Source: an uncultured Oscillospiraceae bacterium (GTDB lineage: Bacteria > Bacillota > Clostridia > Oscillospirales > Oscillospiraceae). From it: a stretch of DNA of 64,000 nt. The stretch lies in assembly GCA_910578505.1 (NCBI GenBank), contig CAJTPV010000007.1, positions 1 to 64,000 on the forward strand. The letters run 5' to 3'. A model generated the notes under the pieces. It was not told the DNA's origin. It made no database searches and saw only the letters and a program-made list of their open reading frames with translations. Shown piece by piece: positions 24,738 to 32,446 of the stretch (position 1 is the first letter of the stretch; the number at the start of each line of letters is the position of its first letter). The position numbers and the translations under genes are program-made.

Positions 24738-26666
24738 ATGTTCAATATTACCTTCATTTTTGAGGAGGGCGAGCCGGTCACGATTTCCGCCCTTGCCGGC
24801 GAAAAGCTGCTGGACGTGGCCCGGAAGGCCAACGTGGCCATCGACGCCCCCTGCTCCGGCAACGGCGTGTGCGGCAAGTGCCGGGTGCGGCTGGTTTCCG
24901 GCTACCTGGACGCCCCCATCAACCGCCATATCTCCACGGAGGAGTACAACGCCGGCTGGCGGCTGGCCTGCCTGGCCCAGATCTGCGGCGACGCGGAGAT
25001 CGCCGTGCCCGACATCGCCAACGCCTACCGCAGCCGCATGAAGATCGCCGACCTCAGCTCCCCGGAGGAGGCCGCCATCTTTGACCGCCTGCGCTGCCAG
25101 CTGATGGAGGCCGGCTTTTCCATGGAAAGCGACCTCAGCTTCCTGCCCCTGGAGCTGAGCGAGCCCACGTTGGACGACACCATGCCCGACAACGAGCGGG
25201 TGCTGCGGGCGGTGGAGGCCGCCACCGGCGTGCCCGCGGACGCCATCATGCTGCCCTATACCGTGCTCAAGCACCTGAGCTGGGTGCTGCGGGAGAGCGA
25301 GTTCCGGGTCAAGTGCGTCCTCTCCCGGGATCAGGACCGCATCCTCATCCGGGACGTGCTCCCGGCGGACAACACCGACCCCATCATGGGCTTTGCCCTG
25401 GATTTGGGCACCACGTCCCTGGCCGGTGTGATTGTGGACCTGCAGACCGGCAAGATCCTGGCCAAGGCCAGCGGCGGCAACGGGCAGATCCGCTACGGCG
25501 CGGACGTCATCAACCGCATCATCGAGTCCGACAAGCCCGGCGGGCGCAAGCGGCTCCAGGACGCGGTGGTGAAGGACTCCATCATCCCCATGCTGGCCCA
25601 GATGTACCGGACCTCCGGCATCAACCCCCGGCGCATCTACCGCATGGTCATCGCCGGGAACACCACCATGAACCACCTGCTGCTGGGTCTTCACGCCGAC
25701 CCCGTGCGCATGGAGCCCTTCGTCCCCAGCTTCTTCCGCACCGACTACCTGTATGTGCGGGACATCGACCTGAAGATGAACCGGATGGCGGAGCTGATCG
25801 TGGCCCCCAACATCGGCAGCTACGTGGGCGGCGACATCACGGCGGGGGCCCTGGTGTCCATGATCTGGAACAACCCGGAGATGAGCCTCTTCATCGACCT
25901 GGGCACCAATGGCGAGCTGGTGTTCGGCAACAACGAGTTTTTGATGAGCTGCGCCTGCTCCGCCGGCCCCGCCTTTGAGGGCGGCGACATCAGCTGCGGC
26001 ATGCGGGCCACCGACGGCGCGGTGGAGGCCTGCACCATCGACAAGGAGACCATGGAGCCCACCATGACCGTGGTGGGCGGCGCGGCCCCGGCGGGCATCT
26101 GCGGCAGCGGCATCATCGACATCATCGCGGAGCTGTTCCGCTGCGGCATCATCAACGGCAAGGGCAAGTTCGTCCGGGAGGGGGAGCGCATCCTCCACGA
26201 CCAGCACGGCATGGGCTCCTATGTGCTGGCGTGGCAGAAGGACACCGGCGGCGTGAAGGACATCGTCATCAACGAGGTGGATATCGACAACTTCATCCGG
26301 GCCAAAGGGGCCATCTTCTCCGCCACCCAGACCATGCTGGCCTCCCTGGGCTTCGACGCATCCGTCATTGAGCGGGTGTACGTGGCCGGCGGCATCGGCA
26401 GCGGCATCAATATGAAAAACGCCGTCACCATCGGCATGTTCCCGGACATCCCCCTGGACCACTTCCACTATATCGGCAACTCCTCCCTGACGGGGGCTTA
26501 CGCCATGCTGCTGTCCAGCCAGGCGCGGGAGAAGGTCTTCGAGCTGGGCCGGTCCATGACGTACCTGGAGCTGAGCAACGAGCCGGGGTATATGGACGCC
26601 TTTGTGGCGGCCAGCTTCCTGCCCCACACCGACGCCAGCCTGTTCCCCAGCGTGCAGCTGGATTAA
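24738..26666 (+). CDS. RACo-like ferredoxin/ASKHA reductive activator (DUF4445 family)
   Basis: 642 residues. The N-terminal 2Fe-2S ferredoxin domain has the ligands in CSGNGVCGKC (about residues 38-47) and a fourth Cys near 79 (LACLAQ). A middle linker and the large ASKHA ATPase domain follow, with FALDLGTTSLAGVIVDL and LFIDLGTNGELVFG. Such proteins use ATP to return oxidised Co(II) corrinoid proteins to Co(I). No corrinoid protein or methyltransferase gene lies near, so the client is unknown. The strong promoter and 10-bp repeat array point to specific regulation. Confidence 0.9.
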   Translation: MFNITFIFEEGEPVTISALAGEKLLDVARKANVAIDAPCSGNGVCGKCRVRLVSGYLDAPINRHISTEEYNAGWRLACLAQICGDAEIAVPDIANAYRSRMKIADLSSPEEAAIFDRLRCQLMEAGFSMESDLSFLPLELSEPTLDDTMPDNERVLRAVEAATGVPADAIMLPYTVLKHLSWVLRESEFRVKCVLSRDQDRILIRDVLPADNTDPIMGFALDLGTTSLAGVIVDLQTGKILAKASGGNGQIRYGADVINRIIESDKPGGRKRLQDAVVKDSIIPMLAQMYRTSGINPRRIYRMVIAGNTTMNHLLLGLHADPVRMEPFVPSFFRTDYLYVRDIDLKMNRMAELIVAPNIGSYVGGDITAGALVSMIWNNPEMSLFIDLGTNGELVFGNNEFLMSCACSAGPAFEGGDISCGMRATDGAVEACTIDKETMEPTMTVVGGAAPAGICGSGIIDIIAELFRCGIINGKGKFVREGERILHDQHGMGSYVLAWQKDTGGVKDIVINEVDIDNFIRAKGAIFSATQTMLASLGFDASVIERVYVAGGIGSGINMKNAVTIGMFPDIPLDHFHYIGNSSLTGAYAMLLSSQAREKVFELGRSMTYLELSNEPGYMDAFVAASFLPHTDASLFPSVQLD

Positions 26667-26672
26667 GGCGCT

Positions 26673-26894
26673 ATGCTGGAAATATTGACTGTTACACGGA
26701 CAAAGTGCAGTTTTTGTACTGCCAGGAACCACTGCGCCGCCTGCAGCCAGGAGCTCTCGGAGGCTCTGGCGGAAAAGCCGGGCGTACACTCCGCAGAGGT
26801 GGACATTCCGGAAAAGGCCCTGCGGATTGCGCACGATCTGGACCGGGACGCGCTGGAGGATATGCTGGACGGCATGGGCTTGATGGTGGACTGA
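26673..26894 (+). CDS. Small HMA-like cysteine protein
   Basis: 73 residues. The N-terminus holds four cysteines (CSFC, then CAAC). The rest has the beta-alpha-beta rhythm of heavy-metal-associated domains: ELSEALAEKPGVHSAEVDIPE, then a helix to DGMGL. It could bind a metal or Fe-S cluster. It starts six bases after the RACo-like gene and is surely co-transcribed, so it may help that activator. No confident family. Confidence 0.6.
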   Translation: MLEILTVTRTKCSFCTARNHCAACSQELSEALAEKPGVHSAEVDIPEKALRIAHDLDRDALEDMLDGMGLMVD

Positions 26895-26900
26895 CTGCGT

Positions 26901-28577
26901 TTGTATCAAATCGAAGGAAAGGGGACGATTTCTATAAAGGTATTGATTTTAGGCGGCGTGGCCGCCGGAACAAAAGCTGCGGCCAAGCTCCTGCGGGAGG
27001 ACCGGAGCTGCGAGGTCACGATTCTGACAAAGGGCAAGGACATCTCCTACGCCGGCTGCGGCCTGCCCTACTATGTGGGCGATGTCATCCATGAGAAGGG
27101 GGAGCTGATCGTCAACACCCCGGAGAAGTTCGCCCGGCTCACCGGCGCGAAGGTGCTGACGGAGGTGGAGGCCACCGCCGTCAAAAGCGCCGAACACAAG
27201 GTGGAGGCCAGGGATTTGAAGACCGGCGAGGTGAAGGAGTACGGGTACGACAAGCTGGTTATCGCCACCGGCGCGTCCCCCTTTATCCCCCCGGTCAAGG
27301 GCCTGGATTTGAAGAACGTATTTGTCATGCGTACCCCCGATGACGCCATTGCCCTGCGGGAAGCGGTGGAGGCCGGCAACATCAAGCGGGCTGTGGTGGC
27401 CGGCGGCGGCTTCATCGGCCTGGAAGTTGCGGAGAACCTGGCCGCCAAGGACGTGAAGACCACGGTGGTGGACTTCGCCCCCCATGTGCTGCCCAACTTC
27501 CTGGACGGGGAGCTGTGCGAGTACGTGGAGGGCAGGATGGCGGACGAGGGCATCGTGGCCATGACCGGGACCTCCCTGGAGGGCGTCGAGGGTGACGGAA
27601 AAGTGGAGAAGGTGCTGGTCAAGACGCCGAAAAAGGAGCGGGGCCTGAAGGCCGACGCCCTGGTGCTGGCTATCGGCATCCGCCCCAACACCGGGTTCCT
27701 GGAGGGGTCCGGCATTGAGATGTTCAAGGGAACCATCCTGACGGATGAGTATATGCGCACCAACGTGGCGGACGTCTACGCCGCCGGCGACTGCGCCATG
27801 GTCCGCAACCGGCAGACCGGCAAGCCGGCCTGGTCCCCCATGGGCTCCACGGCCAACATCGCCGGGCGGGCCCTGGCCCAGGGCCTGGCGGGGAAGGAAA
27901 AGGCGTATCCCGGCGTGCTGGGCACCGGCGTTGCCAAGCTGCCCGGCGGCATCAACGTGGGCCGCACCGGCCTGACGGAGACCGCCGCCAAGGCGGAGGG
28001 GTACGACGTGGTCTCCGCCACCGCCGTGGTGGACGACAAGGCCCACTACTTCCCTGGCTCCGGCTCCTTTATCGTGAAGCTGACTGCGGACCGGGCCACC
28101 CGCAAGCTGCTGGGCGTGCAGGCCCTGGGCCCCGGCGCGGTGGATAAGATGGCGGACATCGGCGTGGTGGCTATCTCCATGGGGGCCACTGTGGATCAGC
28201 TGTCCATGATGGACTTCGCTTACGCGCCGCCGTTTTCCACGGCGATCCATCCCTTTGCCCACGCGGCCAACATCCTCATCAACAAGCTGGACGGCGCTAT
28301 GGACAGCATCACCCCCGCGGAGTATGCCGAAGGCGCGGCGGAGGGGTATGAGGTCATCGACTGCGCCCTGGCCCCGTCCCTGGAGGGGAAAAAGTATCTG
28401 GATCTGACCACCATCGACGGCGAGGTCAGCGGTCTGGGCAAGGACGACAAGCTGCTGCTGGTCTGCACCAAGGGCAAGCGGGGGTATCTGACCCAGAACC
28501 GCCTGAAATACTACGGCTATACCAACACCAAGGTGTTGGAGGCGGGCGCGACGCTGACGGAAATTTCCGACGACTGA
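26901..28577 (+). CDS. CoA-disulfide reductase/NADH oxidase-like flavoprotein with rhodanese-like tail
   Basis: 558 residues if read from TTG 26901. The FAD-binding start is KVLILGGVAAGTKAAAKL, the redox Cys is in SYAGCGLPYYVG, the NAD site is AVVAGGGFIGLEVAENL and the second FAD motif is DVYAAGDCAMV. The last 90 residues look like a rhodanese domain with Cys in LVCTKGKRGY. It likely reduces CoA-disulfide, polysulfide or oxygen using NAD(P)H. The family normally starts at the codon that is here ATA (26934), well placed behind aaggaaagggg. TTG 26901 is the nearest canonical start, so the true start is uncertain. Confidence 0.85.
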   Translation: MYQIEGKGTISIKVLILGGVAAGTKAAAKLLREDRSCEVTILTKGKDISYAGCGLPYYVGDVIHEKGELIVNTPEKFARLTGAKVLTEVEATAVKSAEHKVEARDLKTGEVKEYGYDKLVIATGASPFIPPVKGLDLKNVFVMRTPDDAIALREAVEAGNIKRAVVAGGGFIGLEVAENLAAKDVKTTVVDFAPHVLPNFLDGELCEYVEGRMADEGIVAMTGTSLEGVEGDGKVEKVLVKTPKKERGLKADALVLAIGIRPNTGFLEGSGIEMFKGTILTDEYMRTNVADVYAAGDCAMVRNRQTGKPAWSPMGSTANIAGRALAQGLAGKEKAYPGVLGTGVAKLPGGINVGRTGLTETAAKAEGYDVVSATAVVDDKAHYFPGSGSFIVKLTADRATRKLLGVQALGPGAVDKMADIGVVAISMGATVDQLSMMDFAYAPPFSTAIHPFAHAANILINKLDGAMDSITPAEYAEGAAEGYEVIDCALAPSLEGKKYLDLTTIDGEVSGLGKDDKLLLVCTKGKRGYLTQNRLKYYGYTNTKVLEAGATLTEISDD

Positions 28578-28693
28578 TGGTAGTAATTATCAAGACTAGC
28601 CTTCTCCGGAACCGCTTTCGGCGGTGCTGCCGGGCTGTGGGCTGCTGGCTGGCTGAGAGGGCTGACGCACTATTTTCCCACAAATTTTTGCTG

Positions 28694-28708
28694 TTTGCCA
28701 CGGGCAAA
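28694..28708. promoter_or_regulatory. Palindrome before the siroheme reductase-like gene
   Basis: TTTGCC-ACG-GGCAAA is a perfect 15-base palindrome, 45 bases before the start codon. It is a possible operator; no regulator is identified. Confidence 0.45.
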
Positions 28709-28752
28709 TACAAGAGGAACCATTCAAATATAAAAAACAGGAGGAGCAACAT

Positions 28753-29703
28753 ATGGCAGCACTGACCATCAGCGCCGCTGACGAGAAGCGGGTAAAGGCC
28801 CTGGGATTTTTGAACAACAAGGGCACGGATAACTTCTCCGGGCGCATCATCACCGTCAACGGCAAGATCACAGCCGCCCAGCAGCGGTGCATCGCCGAGG
28901 CCGCGGAGAAGTTCGGCAACGGCAACATCACCTTCACCACCCGCCTGACCGTGGAGGTGCAGGGCATCCCCTACGACAAGATCGAGGACTTCCGGGCCTA
29001 CATCGCCAAGGAGGGCCTGGAGACCGGCGGCACCGGCTCCCTGGTGCGCCCGGTGGTGGCCTGCAAGGGTACTACCTGCCAGTACGGCCTGCTGGATTCC
29101 TTCGCTCTGAGTGAGGAAATTCACGAGCGGTTCTATAAGGGCTATCACACGGTGAAGCTGCCCCACAAGTTCAAGATCGCCGTGGGCGGCTGCCCCAACA
29201 ACTGCGTCAAGCCGGATCTGAACGATCTGGGTATTATCGGCCAGCGTATCCCGGAGCTGGATGAGGACGAGTGCAACGGCTGCAAGAAGTGCGGCGTAGT
29301 CCAGGTCTGCCCCATGGGCGCGGCGAAGCTGGAGGACGGCGTGCTGGAGATCGACAAGGACGTCTGCAACAACTGCGGCCGCTGCGTCGGTGCCTGCCAC
29401 TTTGACGCCCTGGAGGGGACCTACGGCTACAAGATCTACATCGGCGGGCGCTGGGGCAAGAAGACGGCCCATGGCCGCGCGCTGAGCAAGGTCTTTACCG
29501 ACAAGGAGGAGGCCCTGAATGTGATCGAGAAGGCCATCCTGCTCTTCCGGGAGCAGGGCAAGACCGGCGAGCGCTTTGCCAAGACCATTGAGCGCCTGGG
29601 CTTTGAGAACGTGGAGGCCCAGCTGCTGGCCAACGGCCTGCTGGAGAGGAAGCAGCAGATCCTGGACGCTGAGCTGCATCTGTCCGGCGGCGCTACCTGC
29701 TAA
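28753..29703 (+). CDS. Siroheme/4Fe-4S sulfite or nitrite reductase-like protein
   Basis: 316 residues. An N-terminal ferrite-reductase-like domain is followed by the siroheme-cluster cysteines CKGTTC and CPNNC (about residues 105-110 and 152-156). Two 4Fe-4S ferredoxin motifs follow (CNGCKKCGVVQVCP and CNNCGRCVGACH). This is the layout of the anaerobic sulfite reductase catalytic subunit (AsrC) and relatives. The asrA and asrB partners are missing, so the electron donor is unknown; the flavoprotein just upstream is a possible one. The start follows a clear aggagg. Confidence 0.82.
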   Translation: MAALTISAADEKRVKALGFLNNKGTDNFSGRIITVNGKITAAQQRCIAEAAEKFGNGNITFTTRLTVEVQGIPYDKIEDFRAYIAKEGLETGGTGSLVRPVVACKGTTCQYGLLDSFALSEEIHERFYKGYHTVKLPHKFKIAVGGCPNNCVKPDLNDLGIIGQRIPELDEDECNGCKKCGVVQVCPMGAAKLEDGVLEIDKDVCNNCGRCVGACHFDALEGTYGYKIYIGGRWGKKTAHGRALSKVFTDKEEALNVIEKAILLFREQGKTGERFAKTIERLGFENVEAQLLANGLLERKQQILDAELHLSGGATC

Positions 29704-29707
29704 AGCA

Positions 29708-29745
29708 AGGGGGGGCGGGTGGATCTCCACCCAGCCCCCTCTTTG
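29708..29745 (+). terminator. Terminator after the siroheme reductase-like gene
   Basis: A GGGGG-C-GGGTGG stem pairs with CCACCC-a-GCCCCC and is followed by tcttt. Confidence 0.75.
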
Positions 29746-29793
29746 ACAGTATGCCTCAACGGGAAATTATGCGAAGATTGTGAAAATTTCCTC

Positions 29794-29822
29794 TTGACAT
29801 CTCCGCGGGAAGGCGCTATAAT
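29794..29822 (+). promoter_or_regulatory. Promoter of the trpB T-box transcript
   Basis: TTGACA (29794-29799), 17 bases, TATAAT (29817-29822): full consensus. Confidence 0.92.
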
Positions 29823-29829
29823 GGCTCAA

Positions 29830-30112
29830 ACCGTTGAGAGAGTGTAAGTAGGTCCGGCACAGGCCCCCCAGAGAGCCGCGGAGGGTGGAACCGCGGCGGG
29901 TACCGTCAGACCGAATGGGCTTTCGAGGGCGAACCTAACGCTTTGCAGCAAGTAGGCCAGCCGGAGGGGATTCTCCGTTACCAAAGCCGGCGCATGTCAG
30001 TGCGTAATGAGTGGGCGCTTGTATCAGAGCGTCAAGCCGGGTGGCACCGCAGAAGAGTTTTTACCGCTTCTGTCCCAGCAGAAAACGCTAGGGACAGAGG
30101 CGTTTTGCTTTG
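29830..30112 (+). ncRNA. T-box leader sensing uncharged tRNA-Trp
   Basis: The Stem I element gagagccgcggagggtgg lies at 29871-29888. The specifier loop reads gaaTGGgc with TGG (Trp) at 29916-29918. The T-box core ggtggcaccgc is at 30040-30050; its TGGC (30042-30045) would pair with a tRNA end carrying discriminator G, as tRNA-Trp has. A terminator stem (tctgtccc / gggacaga, about 30068-30097) followed by cgttttg is the off state. Uncharged tRNA-Trp would allow read-through into trpB. This fills the 441-base gap before that gene. Confidence 0.92.
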
Positions 30113-30144
30113 TCCCGCAATACAAGAAAAGGAGTCAGAACACC

Positions 30145-31524
30145 ATGAGTGAGAACAAAATCCCCTACAAGATCTACCTGTCCGAGGACGAGATGCCTAC
30201 AGCCTGGTACAACCTCCGGGCGGATATGAAAAACAAGCCCGCCCCCCTCCTCAACCCCGGCACCGGCCAGCCCATGACCGCCCAGGAGCTGGAGGGCGTG
30301 TTCTGCACGGAGCTGGTGCGGCAGGAACTGGACAACGACACCGCCTACTTCCAGATCCCCCAGGAGATCCGGGACTTCTACAAGATGTACCGCCCCTCCC
30401 CCTTGGTCCGGGCCTACTGCCTGGAGCAGAAGCTGGGCACCCCGGCGAAAATCTACTACAAGTTTGAGGGCAACAACACCTCCGGCTCCCACAAGCTCAA
30501 CTCCGCCATCGCCCAGGCCTACTACGCCAAGGCCCAGGGCCTGAAGGGCGTGACCACCGAGACCGGCGCGGGCCAGTGGGGCACCGCCCTGTCCATGGCC
30601 TGCGGCTATCTGGGCCTGGACTGCAGGGTGTTTATGGTCAAGTGCTCCTACGAGCAGAAGCCCTTCCGCCGGGAGGTCATGCGGGTGTACGGCTCCAGCG
30701 TGACGCCGTCCCCGTCGGAGACCACCAACGTGGGCAAAAAGATTCTGGCCCAGTTCCCCGGCACCACCGGCTCCCTGGGCTGCGCCATCAGCGAGGCGGT
30801 GGAGACCGCCGTGGCCAATCCCGGCTACCGCTATGTGCTGGGCAGCGTGCTCAACCAGGTGCTGCTGCACCAGTCCGTCATTGGCCTGGAGAGCAAGATT
30901 GCCCTGGATAAGTACGGCGTGAAGCCAGACATCATCATCGGCTGCGCCGGCGGCGGCAGCAACCTGGGCGGCCTGATTGCGCCCTTTATGGGCCAGAAGC
31001 TGCGGGGCGAGGCGGATTACCGCTTCATCGCCGTGGAGCCGGAGTCCTGCCCCTCCTTCACACGGGGCAGGTACGCCTATGACTTCTGCGACACCGGCAT
31101 GGTCTGCCCCCTGGCGAAGATGTACACCCTGGGCAGCAGCTTCATGCCCGCCGCCGACCACGCCGGCGGCCTGCGCTTCCACGGCATGAGCAGCATCCTC
31201 AGCCAGCTGTACGCCGACGGCTATATGGAGGCCATCACGGTCAAGCAGACGGAGGTGTTCGCCGCCGCCGAGGAGTTTGCACGGGTGGAGGGCATCCTGC
31301 CCGCGCCGGAGAGCAGCCACGCCATCAAGGCGGCCATGGACGAGGCGCTCAGGTGTAAGGAGACCGGCGAGGAGAAGACCATTCTCTTCGGCCTCACCGG
31401 TACCGGCTATTTCGACCTGGTGGCCTATGAGCGCTTCCACAACGGCGAGATGAAAAACAACAGCCCCACGGATGAGGATATCGCCAAGTCCCTGGCCCGG
31501 CTGCCTGTGGTGAAGGAGGACTGA
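30145..31524 (+). CDS. trpB: Tryptophan synthase beta chain, TrpB2 type
   Basis: 459 residues, longer than TrpB1 (about 400), with TrpB2-type features: a long N-terminus, the PLP lysine in GNNTSGSHKLNSA, and the phosphate loop GCAGGGSNLGG. TrpB2 makes tryptophan from indole and serine and often works without TrpA. No trpA or other trp gene is adjacent. ATG 30145 follows aaaaggag; the upstream in-frame codons belong to the T-box leader. Control by tryptophan charging is predicted from the leader. Confidence 0.92.
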   Translation: MSENKIPYKIYLSEDEMPTAWYNLRADMKNKPAPLLNPGTGQPMTAQELEGVFCTELVRQELDNDTAYFQIPQEIRDFYKMYRPSPLVRAYCLEQKLGTPAKIYYKFEGNNTSGSHKLNSAIAQAYYAKAQGLKGVTTETGAGQWGTALSMACGYLGLDCRVFMVKCSYEQKPFRREVMRVYGSSVTPSPSETTNVGKKILAQFPGTTGSLGCAISEAVETAVANPGYRYVLGSVLNQVLLHQSVIGLESKIALDKYGVKPDIIIGCAGGGSNLGGLIAPFMGQKLRGEADYRFIAVEPESCPSFTRGRYAYDFCDTGMVCPLAKMYTLGSSFMPAADHAGGLRFHGMSSILSQLYADGYMEAITVKQTEVFAAAEEFARVEGILPAPESSHAIKAAMDEALRCKETGEEKTILFGLTGTGYFDLVAYERFHNGEMKNNSPTDEDIAKSLARLPVVKED

Positions 31525-31560
31525 GGGACGCGGCGGAGGAGCGCAAAGAGGGGGCAGGGT

Positions 31561-31956
31561 TCACTGGATGCCCAGCTTTGCCTTTAATGCCTCCTGCAGC
31601 GCGGTAGAAAAATTTATCCCGGCCCGTTCAGACAGTGTATTCAGCCAGTTTGGAATTGTAAGCGTCTTTTTGACAGCCCTGTTATCAAAAAGTTTCCGGT
31701 ATTCTACCGTATCGCAGCAGACCAAAGAAACGATCTCCGCCGTCCCCTCCTGCACACGCTTCACATCGGAGGCGGCGGGGATCGTCTCGCCATCTTCCTC
31801 ATGGTCATAGAGCATCAGGCACAGCGCATCTTCCGCCATTTCTATAGCCTCAGGCAGAGTGCTGCCGCAGGTAAAGCAGCCGTCTATATCCGGGAAAACC
31901 ACAGAATATCCATTTTCTTCTCTGGTGAAAATTGCAGGGTATGCATATTTGGCCAT
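31561..31956 (-). CDS. hicB: HicB antitoxin
   Basis: 131 residues. The N-terminal HicB fold (YPAIFTREENGYSVVFPDID, then GCFTCGSTLPEAIEMAEDAL) neutralises HicA. The C-terminal part (KKTLTIPNWLNTLSERAG) looks like a ribbon-helix-helix DNA-binding domain that would repress the operon. It is the second gene of hicAB, 35 bases after hicA. The ATG at 31956 is used, preceded by gagaggag; upstream codons belong to another frame of hicA. Confidence 0.92.
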   Translation of the reverse strand: MAKYAYPAIFTREENGYSVVFPDIDGCFTCGSTLPEAIEMAEDALCLMLYDHEEDGETIPAASDVKRVQEGTAEIVSLVCCDTVEYRKLFDNRAVKKTLTIPNWLNTLSERAGINFSTALQEALKAKLGIQ

Positions 31957-31991
31957 AATCACTTCTCCTCTCGCAATGGGCACATGGACGA

Positions 31992-32177
31992 CTATTGAAT
32001 TCCAGCACTTTCTTTGATGGACTTCAGGGTTCCCGCCGGAACATCCTGCGCCCCATGCCGTGGAACTTGAAACTTCTTCCCAGTCCTTCGACTTATCCAG
32101 ATTTCGTGCCGGCTGCCTTGCCGGTATAAATAACAATCGTTCTCCCGGAGCAGCCGCTTCACCTCATTTACTCTCAT
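31992..32177 (-). CDS. hicA: HicA mRNA interferase toxin
   Basis: 61 residues, a double-stranded-RNA-binding-like fold. The catalytic His is H24 in RQGSRHEIW, and PRHGAQDVPAGTLKSI matches the family C-terminus. HicA cleaves mRNA and stops growth until HicB binds it. It precedes hicB, the usual order. The pair lies beside a region of lower GC and may have been acquired horizontally. Confidence 0.92.
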   Translation of the reverse strand: MRVNEVKRLLRENDCYLYRQGSRHEIWISRRTGKKFQVPRHGAQDVPAGTLKSIKESAGIQ

Positions 32178-32203
32178 CCTGTAGCCCCCTCTGTTTAGCG
32201 CAT

Positions 32204-32232
32204 ATTATAACACGTGTTTCCACGTGTGTAAA
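32204..32232 (-). promoter_or_regulatory. hicAB promoter with CACGTG operator repeats in the spacer
   Basis: Read on the minus strand: TTTACA (32232-32227), a 17-base spacer, TATAAT (32209-32204). The spacer contains two CACGTG palindromes 10 bases apart (plus strand 32211-32216 and 32221-32226), suited to a ribbon-helix-helix repressor such as HicB. Confidence 0.85.
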
Positions 32233-32299
32233 GCCTTTTGCCGCCCCCGATATCCGGCGCCCGGAAGAAGCGCAAGAGAGGGCTGTAAAAAAGCCCCCC

Positions 32300-32340
32300 C
32301 CAAAAAAGCAGCGGCTGTCTCAAAAACGAGGCAGCCGCTA
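32300..32340 (-). terminator. Terminator of the serine hydrolase operon
   Basis: AGCGGCTGTCTC (32310-32321) pairs over 12 bp with GAGGCAGCCGCT (32328-32339). On the minus strand it ends in gcttttttg. The interval 32233-32446 holds no other recognisable feature. Confidence 0.85.
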
Positions 32341-32446
32341 TTTATTTCTGAATGGTATCAGCATATGGCAAAAACAACAGCTGAAACGACAATAAAAACC
32401 CAAGTTTTTTTCATAGCGCTAAGATACAGCCCCCTCTGTTTTTTCT

